DNA from: Selaginella tamariscina
Lineage: Eukaryota > Streptophyta > Lycopodiopsida > Selaginellales > Selaginellaceae
Length of the DNA stretch: 64,000 bases
Assembly: GCA_003024785.1 (NCBI GenBank)
Contig: PUQB01000207.1
Span: forward strand, 33,098 to 97,097
Direction of reading: 5' to 3'
Made by a program: the position numbers and the translations under genes. Positions 37,903 to 50,159 of the stretch are shown piece by piece (the first letter of the stretch is position 1; each line of letters begins with the position of its first letter). Under the pieces are notes generated by a model. The model ran no database searches and was not told where the DNA came from. It saw only the letters and a list, made by a program, of their open reading frames with translations.

Positions 37903-40900
37903 AGTTTAACCCGAAAAGGGCCTATCCAGTTCAAATTAAACTTTGGCCTATTTCATCCACCTTTCCCCTGTACCAAAGGACGAGATCACCTACCTTTATC
38001 TCTTTGCCTTTCCTTCGCCTATCTAGCCAAACCTTCCGCCTTCTCTGAATCGCCTGTATCGTCCACAGGGCATGCATTCTCCTCTCATCTAACTTCTCTA
38101 GCTCTATTAAACGAGCTTCCAAAGACTCCTTCTCCCCATCCTATATTGAATTGCTATTCTCAAGGACGGCACAATATACTCCATCGGAGTTATAGCCTCC
38201 AATCCATACGCAAGCTTAAAAGGTGTCGTACCTGTAGTCACCTTATAGCTGTTCTATAGCCCATAATACTTCTGGTAACCTTTCATCCCAATCCTTCTTA
38301 TTTTCCTGAACCACCTTCCTTAAAACGTTTTTAAGGACTTTGTTTGTAGATTCAGCTTGTCCATTACCTTGTGGGTAATATGGTGTAGACTTCTTATGTT
38401 TTATCACAAACTCCCTCATAAGCATTTCTATTGTTTCATTCACGAAATGCTTTCCTCTATCACTTACAATTTCCTTAGGAATACCATAACGTACTATTAT
38501 AGTATTATATATAACCTTCGCTGTATTATATGCATCAGCCTTTTCATAGGCTCTGCCTCTACCCATTTAGTCATATAATCTGTTAAAACCAATATATATT
38601 GATTCCTTTTTGAACTTATAGGATTAACTGGTCCTATAAAATCCATTCCCCATTTTTGAAAGGTTCCAATGGTAGAACTGGATTATAAGGTTGTATTTGT
38701 TTCTTTGGAGGCAATTGTGCACGTTGGCATTTATCGCATGCCTTACAATATCTATTTACATCTCTCCATAAAGTAGGCCACCATAACCCTGCCTGAAGGA
38801 TTTTCCTTCCTGTTATTTCCTCTGCAAAATGTCCTCCTGCAAGGCCTGAATGAGCCTCTTTAAGAACCTCTGGGGCCTCTAAAGGATCCACACACCTTCG
38901 TAATACCCCATCGGACCCTAGTTTATACAGCTTTCCTCCCACGAGAAAAGTGTCGTGTCCTCACGACAAAGAGCTTCCTTTCATCGGGCGTCTTATAAGT
39001 AAGTGGTACTATTCCAGTGGCTAGATATTGTGTAATATGATCTAACCACCTTAATGGAACATCGACACGAAATAAACTGGCATCAGGAAAGTCATCCATA
39101 GTACGAATCGGAAGTTCGCCTGTTTTAATACGACTTAAATGATCAGCCTGTTCGTGTTGCTTTCCAGGTTTATGAATTATTTCAAAATCATATTCCTGTA
39201 GAAGTAGGAACCACCTGGCTAACCTTCCTGTAAGTACCGGTTTATTAAGTAAATATAATAAAGCTTTATGATCCACAAAAAGTTTTACTTTATTAGCCAA
39301 AAGATAATGTCTAAATTTGTGGATGCATATACCATGCCCAATGCTTCCTTTTCTGTAGTAGTATAATTTACTCTGCAGGTGTGAGCCTGCGACTAGCATA
39401 ATAAATAGGACGATCCTTACCGTCCTCTTGCATTTGCGTAAGGACAGCTCCTATAGCAATATCAGAGGCATCAACTTGTACATGGAATTCCCGATCCCAC
39501 TTGGGACTAACCAATATGGGGGCTTTAATAAGAGCCGTCCGAAGGTTATCAAATGCCTCTTGACACTCTAAAGTCCAAACATATGGCACATCAACCTTAA
39601 GCAAGTCGGTTAAAGGTTTGGCGAGTTTAGCATAATGCTTTATGAACCGCCTATGGTAGCCTATTTTGCCTAAAAACCTTCGTAACTCCTTTATATCCTG
39701 TGGTGGTTGTAGGCTAAGGATAACCTTAACCTTGTCCTGATCAACCAATATTCCTTCCCTGCAAACCACATGTCCTAAAAGGACTCCTGATTTAACAAAA
39801 AAATTACATTTTTCTGGATTTAAAGCAACTGAATTTTGTCTGCATTTCTGGAAACATTTTTCCAAACACTGTAAATGTTCCTGTTTTGTACTATACACAC
39901 TAAAGTCATCCATAAAGACTTTCATAAAATCTAAAAGGTATTCACGAAAGGTATCCGTTATAATTCTTTGAAACGTAAAGGGTGCATTACATAAGCCAAA
40001 AGGCATAACCCTATAGGCATAGGCACCCCACGGACTTATAAAAGCGTCTTATGTTGATCTGCTGGAGCTACCATCACCTGATTATATCCTGAAAAGCCAT
40101 CCATAAAGGAATACATTTCATGGCCTGCACATTATCCAGCATTTCCTCTGTGAAAGGAATAGGAAAATATCCTTAGTTGTAACATCATTTAGCTTTTTAT
40201 AATTGACACACACTCTTAGCTTCCCATTCTTTTTAGGGACGATCACGAGTGGTGACAACCATTGCGCTCCTTGTATAGGATATATAAAGCCAACCTTCAA
40301 CAGTTTATCAATTCCTCTTTCACCAATTTAGCATAGTTAGGATTCATCCTGTATGCACTTTGTTTAGCCGGTTGGCATCCCGGCAATAATTGAATAGTGT
40401 GCATACATATCTCTGGTGGTATTCCTTTAAGATCCTGATAGGACCATGCAAATACATCCTTGTATTTGGCTAACAACATCAATCCTTTATCCTAAAATCC
40501 GGATCCAATCCTTGAGCTATATTTAATATCTTAGGTTCCATTTCTGTACCTATATTAACTTGCTCTAAAGGATCGTTCGTGTAGATATATGTATATTCAG
40601 CAGGTTGTTCCTGCAAATTCATTTCATAAGGAACAGACTTATAAAATTTTTCCTGCAAGCCCAGATTGTTCTGTTCTTGTTCCTTTTGAAAGATGCTTTT
40701 CTTTCCTTCAGAATAGCATATAAATCAATCTCTGCAAGAGCTTTTAGATCAGGATATGTTTTTAAAATTGCTCTTCCTCCTGATCATCCAAGCCCCGCAC
40801 CCAATCATACCCTTCCAATGCAACTGGCCGATCCTTCTGTGCTAAGTATCCCTTAGCATAGTATGAATATCGACCTTCAAGTCACCTTGTTCTATTGTCA

Positions 40901-41276
40901 TTTTTCCTGAGCCCCAATCCTGCACCGCTTGGGCCACCTTAAGCCAAGGTCGTCCTAACAACATAGTATATGTTGCATCCTGTCCTTCCATTCGTAGGAC
41001 AATTAAGGATATTTTGTATTTAAGTCCTTTAACGGATATAGTGACTGCTCTCACAATGCCCAATGGCCTTACACTTCGTTGATCAGCCATTTTAAGGTTA
41101 AATGGAGCCGGTTGGATAGGTCCCAAACCCATCTTTTTACATTCTCCTTCCTCAATAAAATTCACACCTGAACCTCCATCTATTAATACTCTCTTTAACT
41201 TATTCCTTCCCACATATACTGTGATGCAAGGAACATGTCCATCATAATCACCTTCATACAGTACTTCCTTATCCAT
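37903..41276 (-). CDS. Nested element pol (protease-RT-RNase H-integrase)
   Basis: Minus-strand polyprotein in several frames. Protease: VLIDGGSGVNFI (about 41190). RT: VIVPKKNGKLRVCVNYKKLN, MPFGLCNAPFTFQR and VFMDDFSVY (39900-40250). RNase H: VQVDASDIAIGAVL and FVDHKALLYLL. Integrase: zinc-binding H-H-C-C region (HSGLAGGHFAEE...CKACDKCQ, 38750-38850), VSDRGKHFVNETIEML (about 38450) and C-terminal VGDLVLWYRGKVDEIG then WIGPFRV. Breaks occur between these blocks, so this copy would not give one uninterrupted protein as sequenced. Confidence 0.9.
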
Positions 41277-41744
41277 TTTACAAACTGTATATCCTTCACG
41301 TGAAGGTGATGTTTGTGAACTAAACTTAATGCATTTAATATCTGGTTTCTTATGTAAGGAGCTACCTTTATCAACTGTCCAAGCGTAATCTTTATCTCCT
41401 GATTTATAGCTTGGTGATACATGGAGTCCATTGTTTTATCATGTAATGGTAATAATGAAAAACTTTGTTCACCTTTATCTATATCACCTTTATCTGTACC
41501 TTCTGATTCGTTATCAGTCTGACCTTTCTGGTCAGAATCCTGCTCCTTGCTTACATTTTCCTGTAACAAGCTCTCCTTCTTGTTAGGAGTAGTAACTACC
41601 TCACCTTCTCCATAACAAGAGGATTCCTTCTTCTTCTCTTGAAGAGCTATAACTGCCCTTACACGGGTGGATACTCATTTTTCCTCCTCTATTTGAATAA
41701 GCCGTGTTGTAGGCTGCACATTAGTCGTTTGGTGGAAGTAGGAG

Positions 41745-43389
41745 GTTGTACCTTCCGCCTAGGACATTCCCTAGAGATATGTCCTGTTTCACCAACATGT
41801 GTAACAAATCTGGGAAGGAAAATTCCTACCCTGCAATCCTTGTTTATCATTTCCTTGTTTATAGGAATCATTTCTGCCTTTGACCTTGATATGGTCTTTC
41901 CTCTCCTCTATATTGCCTATCATTTCTTTCAGGATAAGGTCTATCATTCTGCCACACCTTATATGGACCATTTCTTCCTGCATAATAACTTTCCTCTCTA
42001 ATTTGTAAGGATTATCATTCCTTCGGTCATGATATCCACTGTTCCTATTTCTGATAAGGAACTTCATTCCTTCTGCCATATATATTGTTCATATTCTCAT
42101 AAGGAACAGCATTATCATTCCTCTCATTGCCACGGTTTCCTATTAGGTGGGAACCTTCTAGGAGGTGGACGTTCATCCATTCTCCTTTCTCTCTCTATAC
42201 TAGCCACATTCTGATTTAGGAAATGTACAGTTTCGGCTACATGTCCTTCCTTTCCACAGATTTGACATGTAGGCAGTTGCAGCCTACATTCTTCCACTGT
42301 ATGGCCAGGATTGTTACATTTAGTACACCATACTTTTTCCTTTAACTCCTCTTTAACTGTCATTCCTTTTAAAGTTTATCATCATTTGAGCCAATGCTTT
42401 TCTCATCTATAGGATATTTTCGAACTTTTACTACATCAACTTCTTCTTCCTCTTCATCAGAGGATTTTCCTTTCTTCCATATACTTTCAGCTTTCTTCTG
42501 CAATCTTTTCTATCTGCCTTCTCTTCTTCTCATATATTTTTAATTGATTAATGAGATCCTCTCTATCCTTTTCATTGATAGTAAGTGCTAGATCTCTATA
42601 TGGTTTTAGCAACCCTTGCTTATACCATTGCAATAAGGCATCCATCTTCACATATGCCTTACACTTTTTCTCATGTTTCTTAAAACGGTGTGTATATTCA
42701 TCTATCTTTTCTGTTTTGCCTTGAAGGATAGTCCTTAACTTCTCTAAATGTTCCTCCGGCAATTCCTCCTTTATGAAATATTCCTTAAATGCATCAGTAA
42801 CCTTCTGATAATTCTCTCTGACTTCCTTTTCTAAATCATAATACCAATCAGAGGCATTTCCTTTCAATGTATGTGGAAATATAAGCAGCCTTTCTGCATC
42901 TGTCACCTTATACAGTTTACTACCTCTTCAAACTGTTGTAAGTGCCTTTTCGGATTTTCCTTCTTTCCTGCAGAGAATGTGGGATACATCACCGCCCCCA
43001 AACATTCCCGGGAAAAGTGCCATATTTGTAATAACCCTTTGCTCTGGTGTATTTCCTCTTACACCTTCCTCCCTTCCTCTTCGGGAGTTCTCAGGAGATC
43101 CTTCTCCTTGCAATCTCGGTATATTAACAGGCACTCCTCCTCTCACTGTTTCCTCTAAACCAGCTGTTTGATACTGCCTCCAATTCTCTGGATCAGCCTC
43201 AGATTTCTGTATTGTTTCTGCAATATCCTCTACTATCTTGCCAAGGATATTTTGACGTCTATTTTCGTCAGTTTCAGGTTGCTGTTGGGCAGCCACTCTA
43301 TTGGCCTGCCTTTGATTCCTTTGATCAGATAAGGCTGGATCAGGACGATGTTCCTCCACGGTTCCATTCATTCCTTCTCCTTTACACAT
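41745..43389 (-). CDS. Nested element gag with zinc knuckles
   Basis: Nucleocapsid/capsid precursor. An N-terminal Gln-rich helical segment (43389-42928) leads to a capsid-like domain (LIFPHTLKGNASDWYYDLEK...YFIKEELPEEHLEKLRTIL, 42906-42487). CCHC knuckles follow: CTKCNNPGHTVEEC, CQICGKEGHVAE (last Cys missing) and GHISRECPRRK near 41770. Frame changes occur near 42910, 42480 and 42120. Confidence 0.85.
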
Positions 43390-43480
43390 CTGGCTCTACA
43401 CCTTCCGAGCCTTTTTCAGAATGAGATTTCTATCTTTTTAGCCTCTTTTCTCAATGAATACTAACACTGCAATGGCGAAA

Positions 43481-43497
43481 TCCCATCGTGGTCGCCA
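43481..43497 (-). promoter_or_regulatory. Nested element tRNA-type primer-binding site
   Basis: Read on the minus strand, TGGCGACCACGATGGGA starts three bases inside the 5' LTR end (TAACA ATT). The leading TGG is expected for pairing with a tRNA CCA end. I cannot name the tRNA. Confidence 0.6.
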
Positions 43498-43499
43498 AT

Positions 43500-44051
43500 T
43501 GTTAAACAGGAAAAGGGCTCTCTGCCTCACCTTTTCCTATTTAACCTGTTTCCTTCACGCAGACAGGAAACCTTTCATACAACGTACATGAAAGGCTACA
43601 CCCTTTCCTTCTCAACTCTCAATATATCTGTATATATTATATATATCAGACTTCTCCCAGTGCCACTATGACTGGTCTCCAAAGTCAAGGGCAAGAACGG
43701 ATTTTGGCTATTGCCTTGTTAGATCCATTCATTGAGAGTACATAAACACACACACAAGATTCTCTAATATGCCTTTCATTACTAACATGAACACAAAAGA
43801 CAAAGTGTAGAGAACCTTTATCACCTGCTAAAACTTCAAATGGAGACCCTTCCTTCGTTGCCCTAACTTCCTTAACTACTCTTTCTCTCGCCACGTCATC
43901 CTTTTCCCTTTTCCTTTTCCTTTTCCTTACCTTTTCCTCTCGGTAAGGATTTTCCTCTTCAAAGCCTTTCCTTCCATACTTAATACGGACCTTCCTACCC
44001 TTATTTCTCTACAGTAGGACGTCCTATGCTCCTAATATTTTTCCTTTAACA
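43500..44051 (-). repeat. Nested element 5' LTR
   Basis: Matches 34955-35496; its tip reads TGTTAAACAGG where the other copy has TGTAAACAGG, and an AT insertion lies near 43635. Confidence 0.92.
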
Positions 44052-44056
44052 ATCCT

Positions 44057-44570
44057 GATAACTACCGTTCTGCATGCACCAAGTTACGGAGGCTCACACA
44101 AGGATCCAGACCAGCTTCAGTTTATGCATCCGAATTCCAGCAATTGTGCACAAACATTCCATGGGACGAGACTGCGTTGATTGAACACTTTCGTTTTGGG
44201 CTGAGGGATGATGTGAAGGACCTTCTCCTTACATTACCGGATGCTCAAACGTTAGCGGAGATCATGCAACAGGCCGTTCGCTGCGACAACCGTTTGTTCG
44301 AGCGCCGTCAGGAAAAATTCCGTCAGCAGTTCCTGCCAACGAATCCTGTAGCCGTAGCACATGTTCCTACGACACCTTCTGGAGAGTTCCTATGGAGGTT
44401 AACAATCCAAGCGTGGCCCACTTTCAACTGCTGAGAAGCAACGTCGTCGGGTGAGAACCTATGCTTGTATTGTGGTGCAGCAGGACACAAGGTGGCGGAA
44501 TGTCCTAATAAAGCCAGAAGTTCAAGACGCGTGAAGCCGAAGCTGAAGTTCAGTCGGAAAACTTCAATGT
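44057..44570 (+). CDS. Outer element gag, 3' part with zinc knuckle
   Basis: Continues the capsid domain (LRRLTQGSRPASVYASEFQQ, then WDETALIEHFRFGLRDDVKD) and ends with a CCHC knuckle CLYCGAAGHKVAEC at about 44462. A one-base shift near 44410 separates the two. Confidence 0.88.
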
Positions 44571-44594
44571 CCACTTCGTCTAGGAGCCGCGAAG

Positions 44595-47500
44595 TTGGAC
44601 GTAGGTGCAGGCTCCATTGGTGCTGCTCATACCATTCCATCACTCAAGTTTCCTGTACACATTCGCCTCAATAATCGAGAGCTCAAGGAGTTTGCCCTGT
44701 TAGACACTGGTGCAAATGCATGTTTCATGGATGACACTTTTGCAGCTCAGCATGGCATTCCGGTGGTGAAGTTGAAGCGTGCAGTTCCTGTAGAGGTGGC
44801 CGATGGTCGTTTGATTGCTTCTGGCGCAGTTACCCACGCTACCACACCTCTCTCTTGCATCATGGTGCATTCAACTGTTCGATTTCCTTCAACTTGATCA
44901 AGACTCGGTCGACTCCCATCATTTTTGGCATGCCATGGTTCGTTGTTGCAAATCCGCAGATCGACTGGAGGTCTAGGACGCTCACGTTTTCCTCTCCAGC
45001 AGCCAGGATCAATCCTGTACCTTCCTGCGTGCAGGATACATCCTTGGTGTCTGAGGCAGTACAAGCTACAGGATTGACCGTGCCTGTTCCTGTACCAGTG
45101 TTGAAGACTCCTCCTCGACAGGATTCACCTCATGTCAGTTCCTCAGCACATCCGCAGCTCTCTCCACTCCTGTAAGTTTGCGGTCCTGTACAGGGTTCTT
45201 CCAATCCTGTATCAGTGTCGAAGGTTCCTCCTCAACAGGATCCACCTCCTGTTGGTTCGTCAGCACACTCACAGGCTCCTCACTCCTGTGCAACCACGGA
45301 CTTCTGTACAGGATTCTTCCAATCCTGTACACTCGTCAACATCCACAGGTTTCTCCCAATCCTGCCTCTTTTGTTACTCTGTTTCTATTCCACCCCCCAA
45401 GATCCTTCCTCTTTTTCAGTCACAGCTCCCTCCTTCTCCTCTCCGAGTTCTTACCACTACCATGCATGAACTTGCCACTGATCCTGCTCCTTTCCACCTT
45501 TTTGCCTTTCAAGTAACTCCTACGTCCTCTTCTACCTTTCCTGTGTCTGACTCTCCTGTTTTTCAATCTCCTGCTTCTTTCCTTCTCCTCCTTCTTCCTA
45601 CCATCCAAGTATCACCTTTAAGGACGTTTTTGACAAGCACAAGGCTGCAGTTCTTCCTGTTCACAGGTCCTACGACTGTCCTATTGATCTTGCAGAAGGA
45701 AAGACTCCACCGTTCGGACCGATTTACGCATTGTCACCCACAGAGTTGGAGGTTCTTCGCCAGTACATCGAGGACAACTTGGCATCCGGCTTCATTCGTC
45801 ACTCAAAGTCCCCTGCAGGAGCGCCTATCTTCTTTGTCAAGAAGAAGGATGGGAGCTTACGTTTGGTTGTGGACTACAGGGGTTTGAATCAAGCTACCAT
45901 TCGGAATCGGTACCCGTTGCCATTGATCCCGGAACTTCTCGATCGGCTGCGAGGAGCAAAGGTGTTCACGAAGATCGACTTACGAGGGGCCTACAACCTT
46001 GTACGGATTCGTCCCGGCGATGAGTGGAAGACTGCCTTTCGTACAAGGTATGGACACTTCGAGTACACGGTGATGCCTTTCGGCCTTACCAATGCCCCAG
46101 CCGTGTTCCAACACATGGTGAACGACATCTTTCGTGACTTCTTGGACCAGTTTGTGGTGATCTACCTCGACGACATTTTGATTTTCTCCAAGGACCAGGC
46201 GGCACATGACAAGCATGTACGGTTGGTTCTACAGCGGCTTCGTGAGCATGGCCTGTATGCGAAGTTGGAGAAGTGTTTTTTCGATAGGGATTCTGTGGAG
46301 TTCTTGGGCTACATCGTCTCTCCTGCTGGCGTTTCCATGGACATGCACAAGGTGAAGACCATCGTGGAGTGGGAGAGGCCCAAGTCTGTACGAGATGTAC
46401 AATGTTTCCTTGGCTTTGCAAACTTCTACAGGCGTTCATACAGGACTTCTCCAAGCGTGTACTTCCACTCACGGAACTCACCAAGCGCACAGAGGTTTTC
46501 TCTTGGTCCGACAAGGCGGAACATGCATTCACAACACTCAAGGACACCTTCACGACAGCTCCGATTTTAGCACATCCTGATCCTTCTCGTCCTTTCTTCG
46601 TTGAAGCAGATGCCTCGGATTTTGCAGTAGGATCCGTCCTATCGCAAGTTGGAGAGGACAAGTTGCTTCATCCTGTAGCTTTTCACTCTCGTAAGTTCCT
46701 GTCGGCGGAGATCAATTACGAGATTCATGACAAGGAACTCAAGGCCATTGTGGATTCGTTTGAGGAGTGGCGGCATTTCCTGGAAGGTGCTGCACATCCT
46801 GTACAAGTTCTTACGGATCACAAGAACCTGGAGTACTTTCAAACGGCTCGAGTTCTCAGTCGGCGACAGGCTAGGTGGGCGGAGTTCCTATCACGTTTTG
46901 ACTTCGTCATCGTCTACAGGCCCGGTTTTCGGAATGGCAAGGCGGACGCATTGTCTAGGCGCTCTTACCTTGCACCAAGCCGGGCGATCCTGCATTTGAC
47001 TGTCAAAGGCAAGTGTTGTTGGGTCCTGATCGATTCCGGCTTGCGGCACTGCAGGTTCATCAGGCTCCAGCAAATTCAACACTCCTACAGACGTCCGTTC
47101 GCAGTTGGCTACAGACGACTTGGCAAAGAATGTGTTCTCACACATTCATCCTGACGTTGCAAGTTCCTCTTCCTCCAGTTCCCGTCCAGACTACAACCTG
47201 TTCACCATACAGGATGGACTCCTGTACCGGGAAGGTCTCCTGTACGTTCCTGTTGGTGTTTGCAGGACTCGTGTGGTACAGGATTGTCATGATACCCCGG
47301 CTACAGGACATTTTGGTGTGGCCAAGACAGTTGAGTTGGTGACTCGCAACTATTGGTGGCCTGGGTTGCGAGGTTTTGTGGAAAGGTTTGTACGGAGTTG
47401 TGACACTGTACAGGTCGAAGATGCCTCATCATGCACCCTCTGGTCTTCTTCGTCCTCTTCCTGTTCCTTCTGCTCCTTGGAGATCCATTTCTATGGATTT

Positions 47501-48560
47501 CCTCACAGATCTTCCTCCTTCTCGTGGATTCGATGCAGTTCTTGTGGTGGTTGACCGTTTCACCAAGCAGGCTCATTTCCTACCCTGCAACAAGACAGCT
47601 ACAGGTCAGACAACTGCCGAGTTGGTGATCCGTGAGGTGTTCCGACATCATGGTCTTCCTGAGAGCATTGTTTCCGATCGAGGTCCACAATTCATGTCCA
47701 AGTTTTGGCGAGAGCTTCTTCGGAGTCTACAGGTTAAAGCGGATCTTTCTTCAGGATATCACCCACAAACGATGGGCAGTCCGAACGCACAATTCAGACC
47801 TTGGAACATATCTTCGTTGCTTCATCAGTTACCACAGACAACTGGTTGGACCTTCTTCCAATGGCGGAGTTTGCCTACAACAACTCCATTCACGCATCTA
47901 CAGGACAGACACCTTTCTTTGCTCTTACAGGCCACCATCCACGTTTTGACTTTGCTTCCTGCTTCTCCTTCTTCCGCTCCTGCAGTACAGGATCGTCTTC
48001 AGCATCTTCGCAGGTACAGGATGATCTCCAGGTTCATCTTCAGCAGGCACAGGAACGGTACAAGCATCATGCTGATGCTCACCGTCAGCCGGCACCTGCA
48101 TACAAGATTGGTGATCTCGTGTGGCTTCTTCGTCGACACATTCGCACCAACAGGCCTTCTTCTAAGTTGGATTTTCAACGATTGGCCCTTACAGGATCGT
48201 GGCGGAGGTAAATCCTGTAGCTTTCCGACTCGAGTTACCATCCACGGTGAAACTTCATCCTGTGTTTCACACCTCCTTGTTGGAGCCGTATCATCCTTCT
48301 TCTCTTCCTGGTCGTGCTTCTTCTCCTCCCCCTCCTGTGGTCATTGCTGGTGAACCTGAGTACGAAGTTGCAGCCATCCTTGATTCTCGTCTTCATCGCC
48401 GCCAACTTCAATACTTGGTGGATTGGAAAGGTTATTTGCCTACCGATCGCACTTGGGAACCTGCATCCAACTTACTCCATGCTTCTTCCAAAGTTGCTGC
48501 CTTCCATCGGCATTATCCTGCTAAACCAGGTCCTACAAGACTCGTGGAACTCGTCCTTAG
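44595..48560 (+). CDS. Outer element pol with C-terminal chromodomain
   Basis: Protease: [16 protein letters not shown] (about 44695). [51 protein letters not shown] and [13 protein letters not shown] (45840-46190). RNase [20 protein letters not shown] and [10 protein letters not shown]. Integrase: [19 protein letters not shown] zinc region, then [20 protein letters not shown] and [18 protein letters not shown] (47500-47720). Chromodomain: [34 protein letters not shown] (about 48360-48510), thought to steer integration to modified chromatin. Several single-base shifts (about 45180-45730, 46430, 47400, 47780, 48150). Confidence 0.92.
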
Positions 48561-48570
48561 GGAGGAGGTG
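48559..48570 (+). other. Outer element polypurine tract
   Basis: AGGGAGGAGGTG lies just before the 3' LTR (one base gap). Confidence 0.75.
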
Positions 48571-48571
48571 C

Positions 48572-49162
48572 TGTCACAACCCGATACAGGACAGATGCAG
48601 GATACAGGATTCCGATACAGGATACAGGATGCAGGATTCCGATACAGGATTTCGGATACAGGATACGGGTTACAGGATATGCTGCAGGATATTCCTACAG
48701 GATATACCTATAGGATATTCCTATAGGATATGCCTATAGGATATGCTACAGGATATGCCTAGAGGATAAGGGACACTATTCTTACTCATGACTAGATTAG
48801 ACTCATGACTAGATTAGCTTGGAGTTGTGAGCATAAAAGCTCCGACCTAATTGTTGTACAATCAGTTACTATCAACACCAGTCATTCTACGATTATTCTT
48901 GTTCTTGTCTTGTCTTGTTCTTGTCTTCTCTTTGCCTCCTGCTCCTGTCTTGCTCTTGGATCCTGTCTAGTTCCTATCTTGTTCCTGGATCCTATGCCTT
49001 TCCTGTCTTGCTCCGGATCCTATCCTGATCCTGTCCTGTTCTGGATCCGTCATGTTCTTGTTCCTGTTCCTAGTTCCTGTCCTGCTCTCGTCCTGTTCCT
49101 GAGTCAAGCCTTCCTGTTCCCGGAATCCTACTCGCTTCCTGGTTCTGAATCGTGGCTTGACA
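48572..49162 (+). repeat. Outer element 3' LTR
   Basis: Matches 33832-34415 with scattered indels, and repeats the AGTTACTATCAA start-site word. Confidence 0.92.
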
Positions 49163-50060
49163 GTATTAACCTTATCTAAAAAAAATTGAATTCACAACTT
49201 TCTAATATGGCACTTATAAAGTTGCGAGTTCGATTCCTTTTTAAGTTATAATATTAACTTCGTTTTACCAAGGTTCAACTTGTAACCTTTTGGAGCCATT
49301 CCAACCTTTTGATGTCTCGTAACCTTTTAGAGCCATACACCATCCTTGGCACCAAGGAAGGTGTGCATAGCCCCAAAAGGCTACAAGTTTTATTCTTTCA
49401 ACATATCGCCTTAGCAAGGCTTAAACTTGTAACCTTTAGAGCCATGCATCATGGATGGTAATGGGCCCAAAAGGCTGCGAGCTCGATTTATTTTCAACAT
49501 ATAATATTAAGCTTGCTTTAAAAACAAATTGAACTCACAACCTTCTGGTATAACCCTAAAATGCACCGTCCTTGACACTTACTAAAATTTCGGCCTTTTC
49601 AATATACAATATTAACCTCACCCTAAACTATATTAACATTGCCCTAAAACTCATAGCTTTTCGGAACCATGCATTGTAGTCAACACCAAGGATGGTGCAT
49701 CGTGAGTTTGGACCTCTTTATGGCGAGATTAATATTGTATCTTGAAAAAGAATTGAATTTGCAACTTTTTAAGTCATGAACCGTCCCAACATAGGATGGT
49801 GCATGGCGGGTTCAAACCTTGTTAAGGCAAGGTTAATATTGTTGAAAAAGGAATGAATAGGCCATACATTGTCATCGATGCCAAGGATGGTGCATTACAA
49901 GTTCAACTTATTTTCATTCTAACAAGGTTCAACTTGCAACCTTTTGGGCCATGACCATCTCAGCTGAGGATGGTGCACAGCTTAGAAGATTAAAAGTTTA
50001 ATTCCTTTTTTCAAAATACAATATGACATCTTTAGCGTCGAGACAATGCATGCCTCAAAA
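49163..50060 (+). repeat. Array of palindromic minisatellite units, right part
   Basis: Continuation of the array at 33330: GGATGGTGCAT, its inverse, and AAGGTTCAACTTGTAACCTTTT-like fold-backs recur about every 100 bp. There is no protein-coding potential. Confidence 0.75.
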
Positions 50061-50121
50061 GGATGTGAGTTGGACCAACGAAGTTTAAACAATTTGCTTA
50101 ACTAATGGTCAACTCGAAACT

Positions 50122-50159
<38 letters not shown>

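Larger units (their letters stand above)
34955..44051 (-). mobile_element. Nested Ty3/gypsy retrotransposon with extra 3' ORF
   Basis: A 9,097-bp element inserted into the outer gag, with target duplication ATCCT (34950-34954, 44052-44056). LTRs 34955-35496 and 43500-44051. Genes run on the minus strand: gag, knuckles, protease, RT (FMDD in place of YVDD), RNase H, integrase with HHCC and GPF motif, then a further long ORF before the 3' LTR. The RT style and extra ORF resemble the Athila/Tat side of plant gypsy elements; there is no chromodomain. Several frames are broken. Confidence 0.92.
33832..49162 (+). mobile_element. Chromovirus-type Ty3/gypsy retrotransposon (sushi/Tcn1-like), interrupted
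   Basis: LTRs 33832-34415 and 48572-49162 both start TGTCACAACCCGATACAGG and end GTGGCTTGACA; a 5-bp direct repeat GTATT (33827-33831, 49163-49167) marks the insertion. Without the nested element (34955-44051) it would be about 6.2 kb. Order: gag, CCHC knuckle, protease, RT, RNase H, integrase, chromodomain. The gag and protease style ([31 protein letters not shown]) matches the Tf1/sushi branch. Coding frames have several single-base breaks. The 5' LTR is followed by a self-complementary priming site instead of a tRNA site. Confidence 0.93.

Noticed and set aside
49200..50000. tRNA-like GAGTTCGATTCC (B-box-like) words in the minisatellite
   Set aside because: No A box at the right distance and no cloverleaf; the word belongs to the fold-back repeat.
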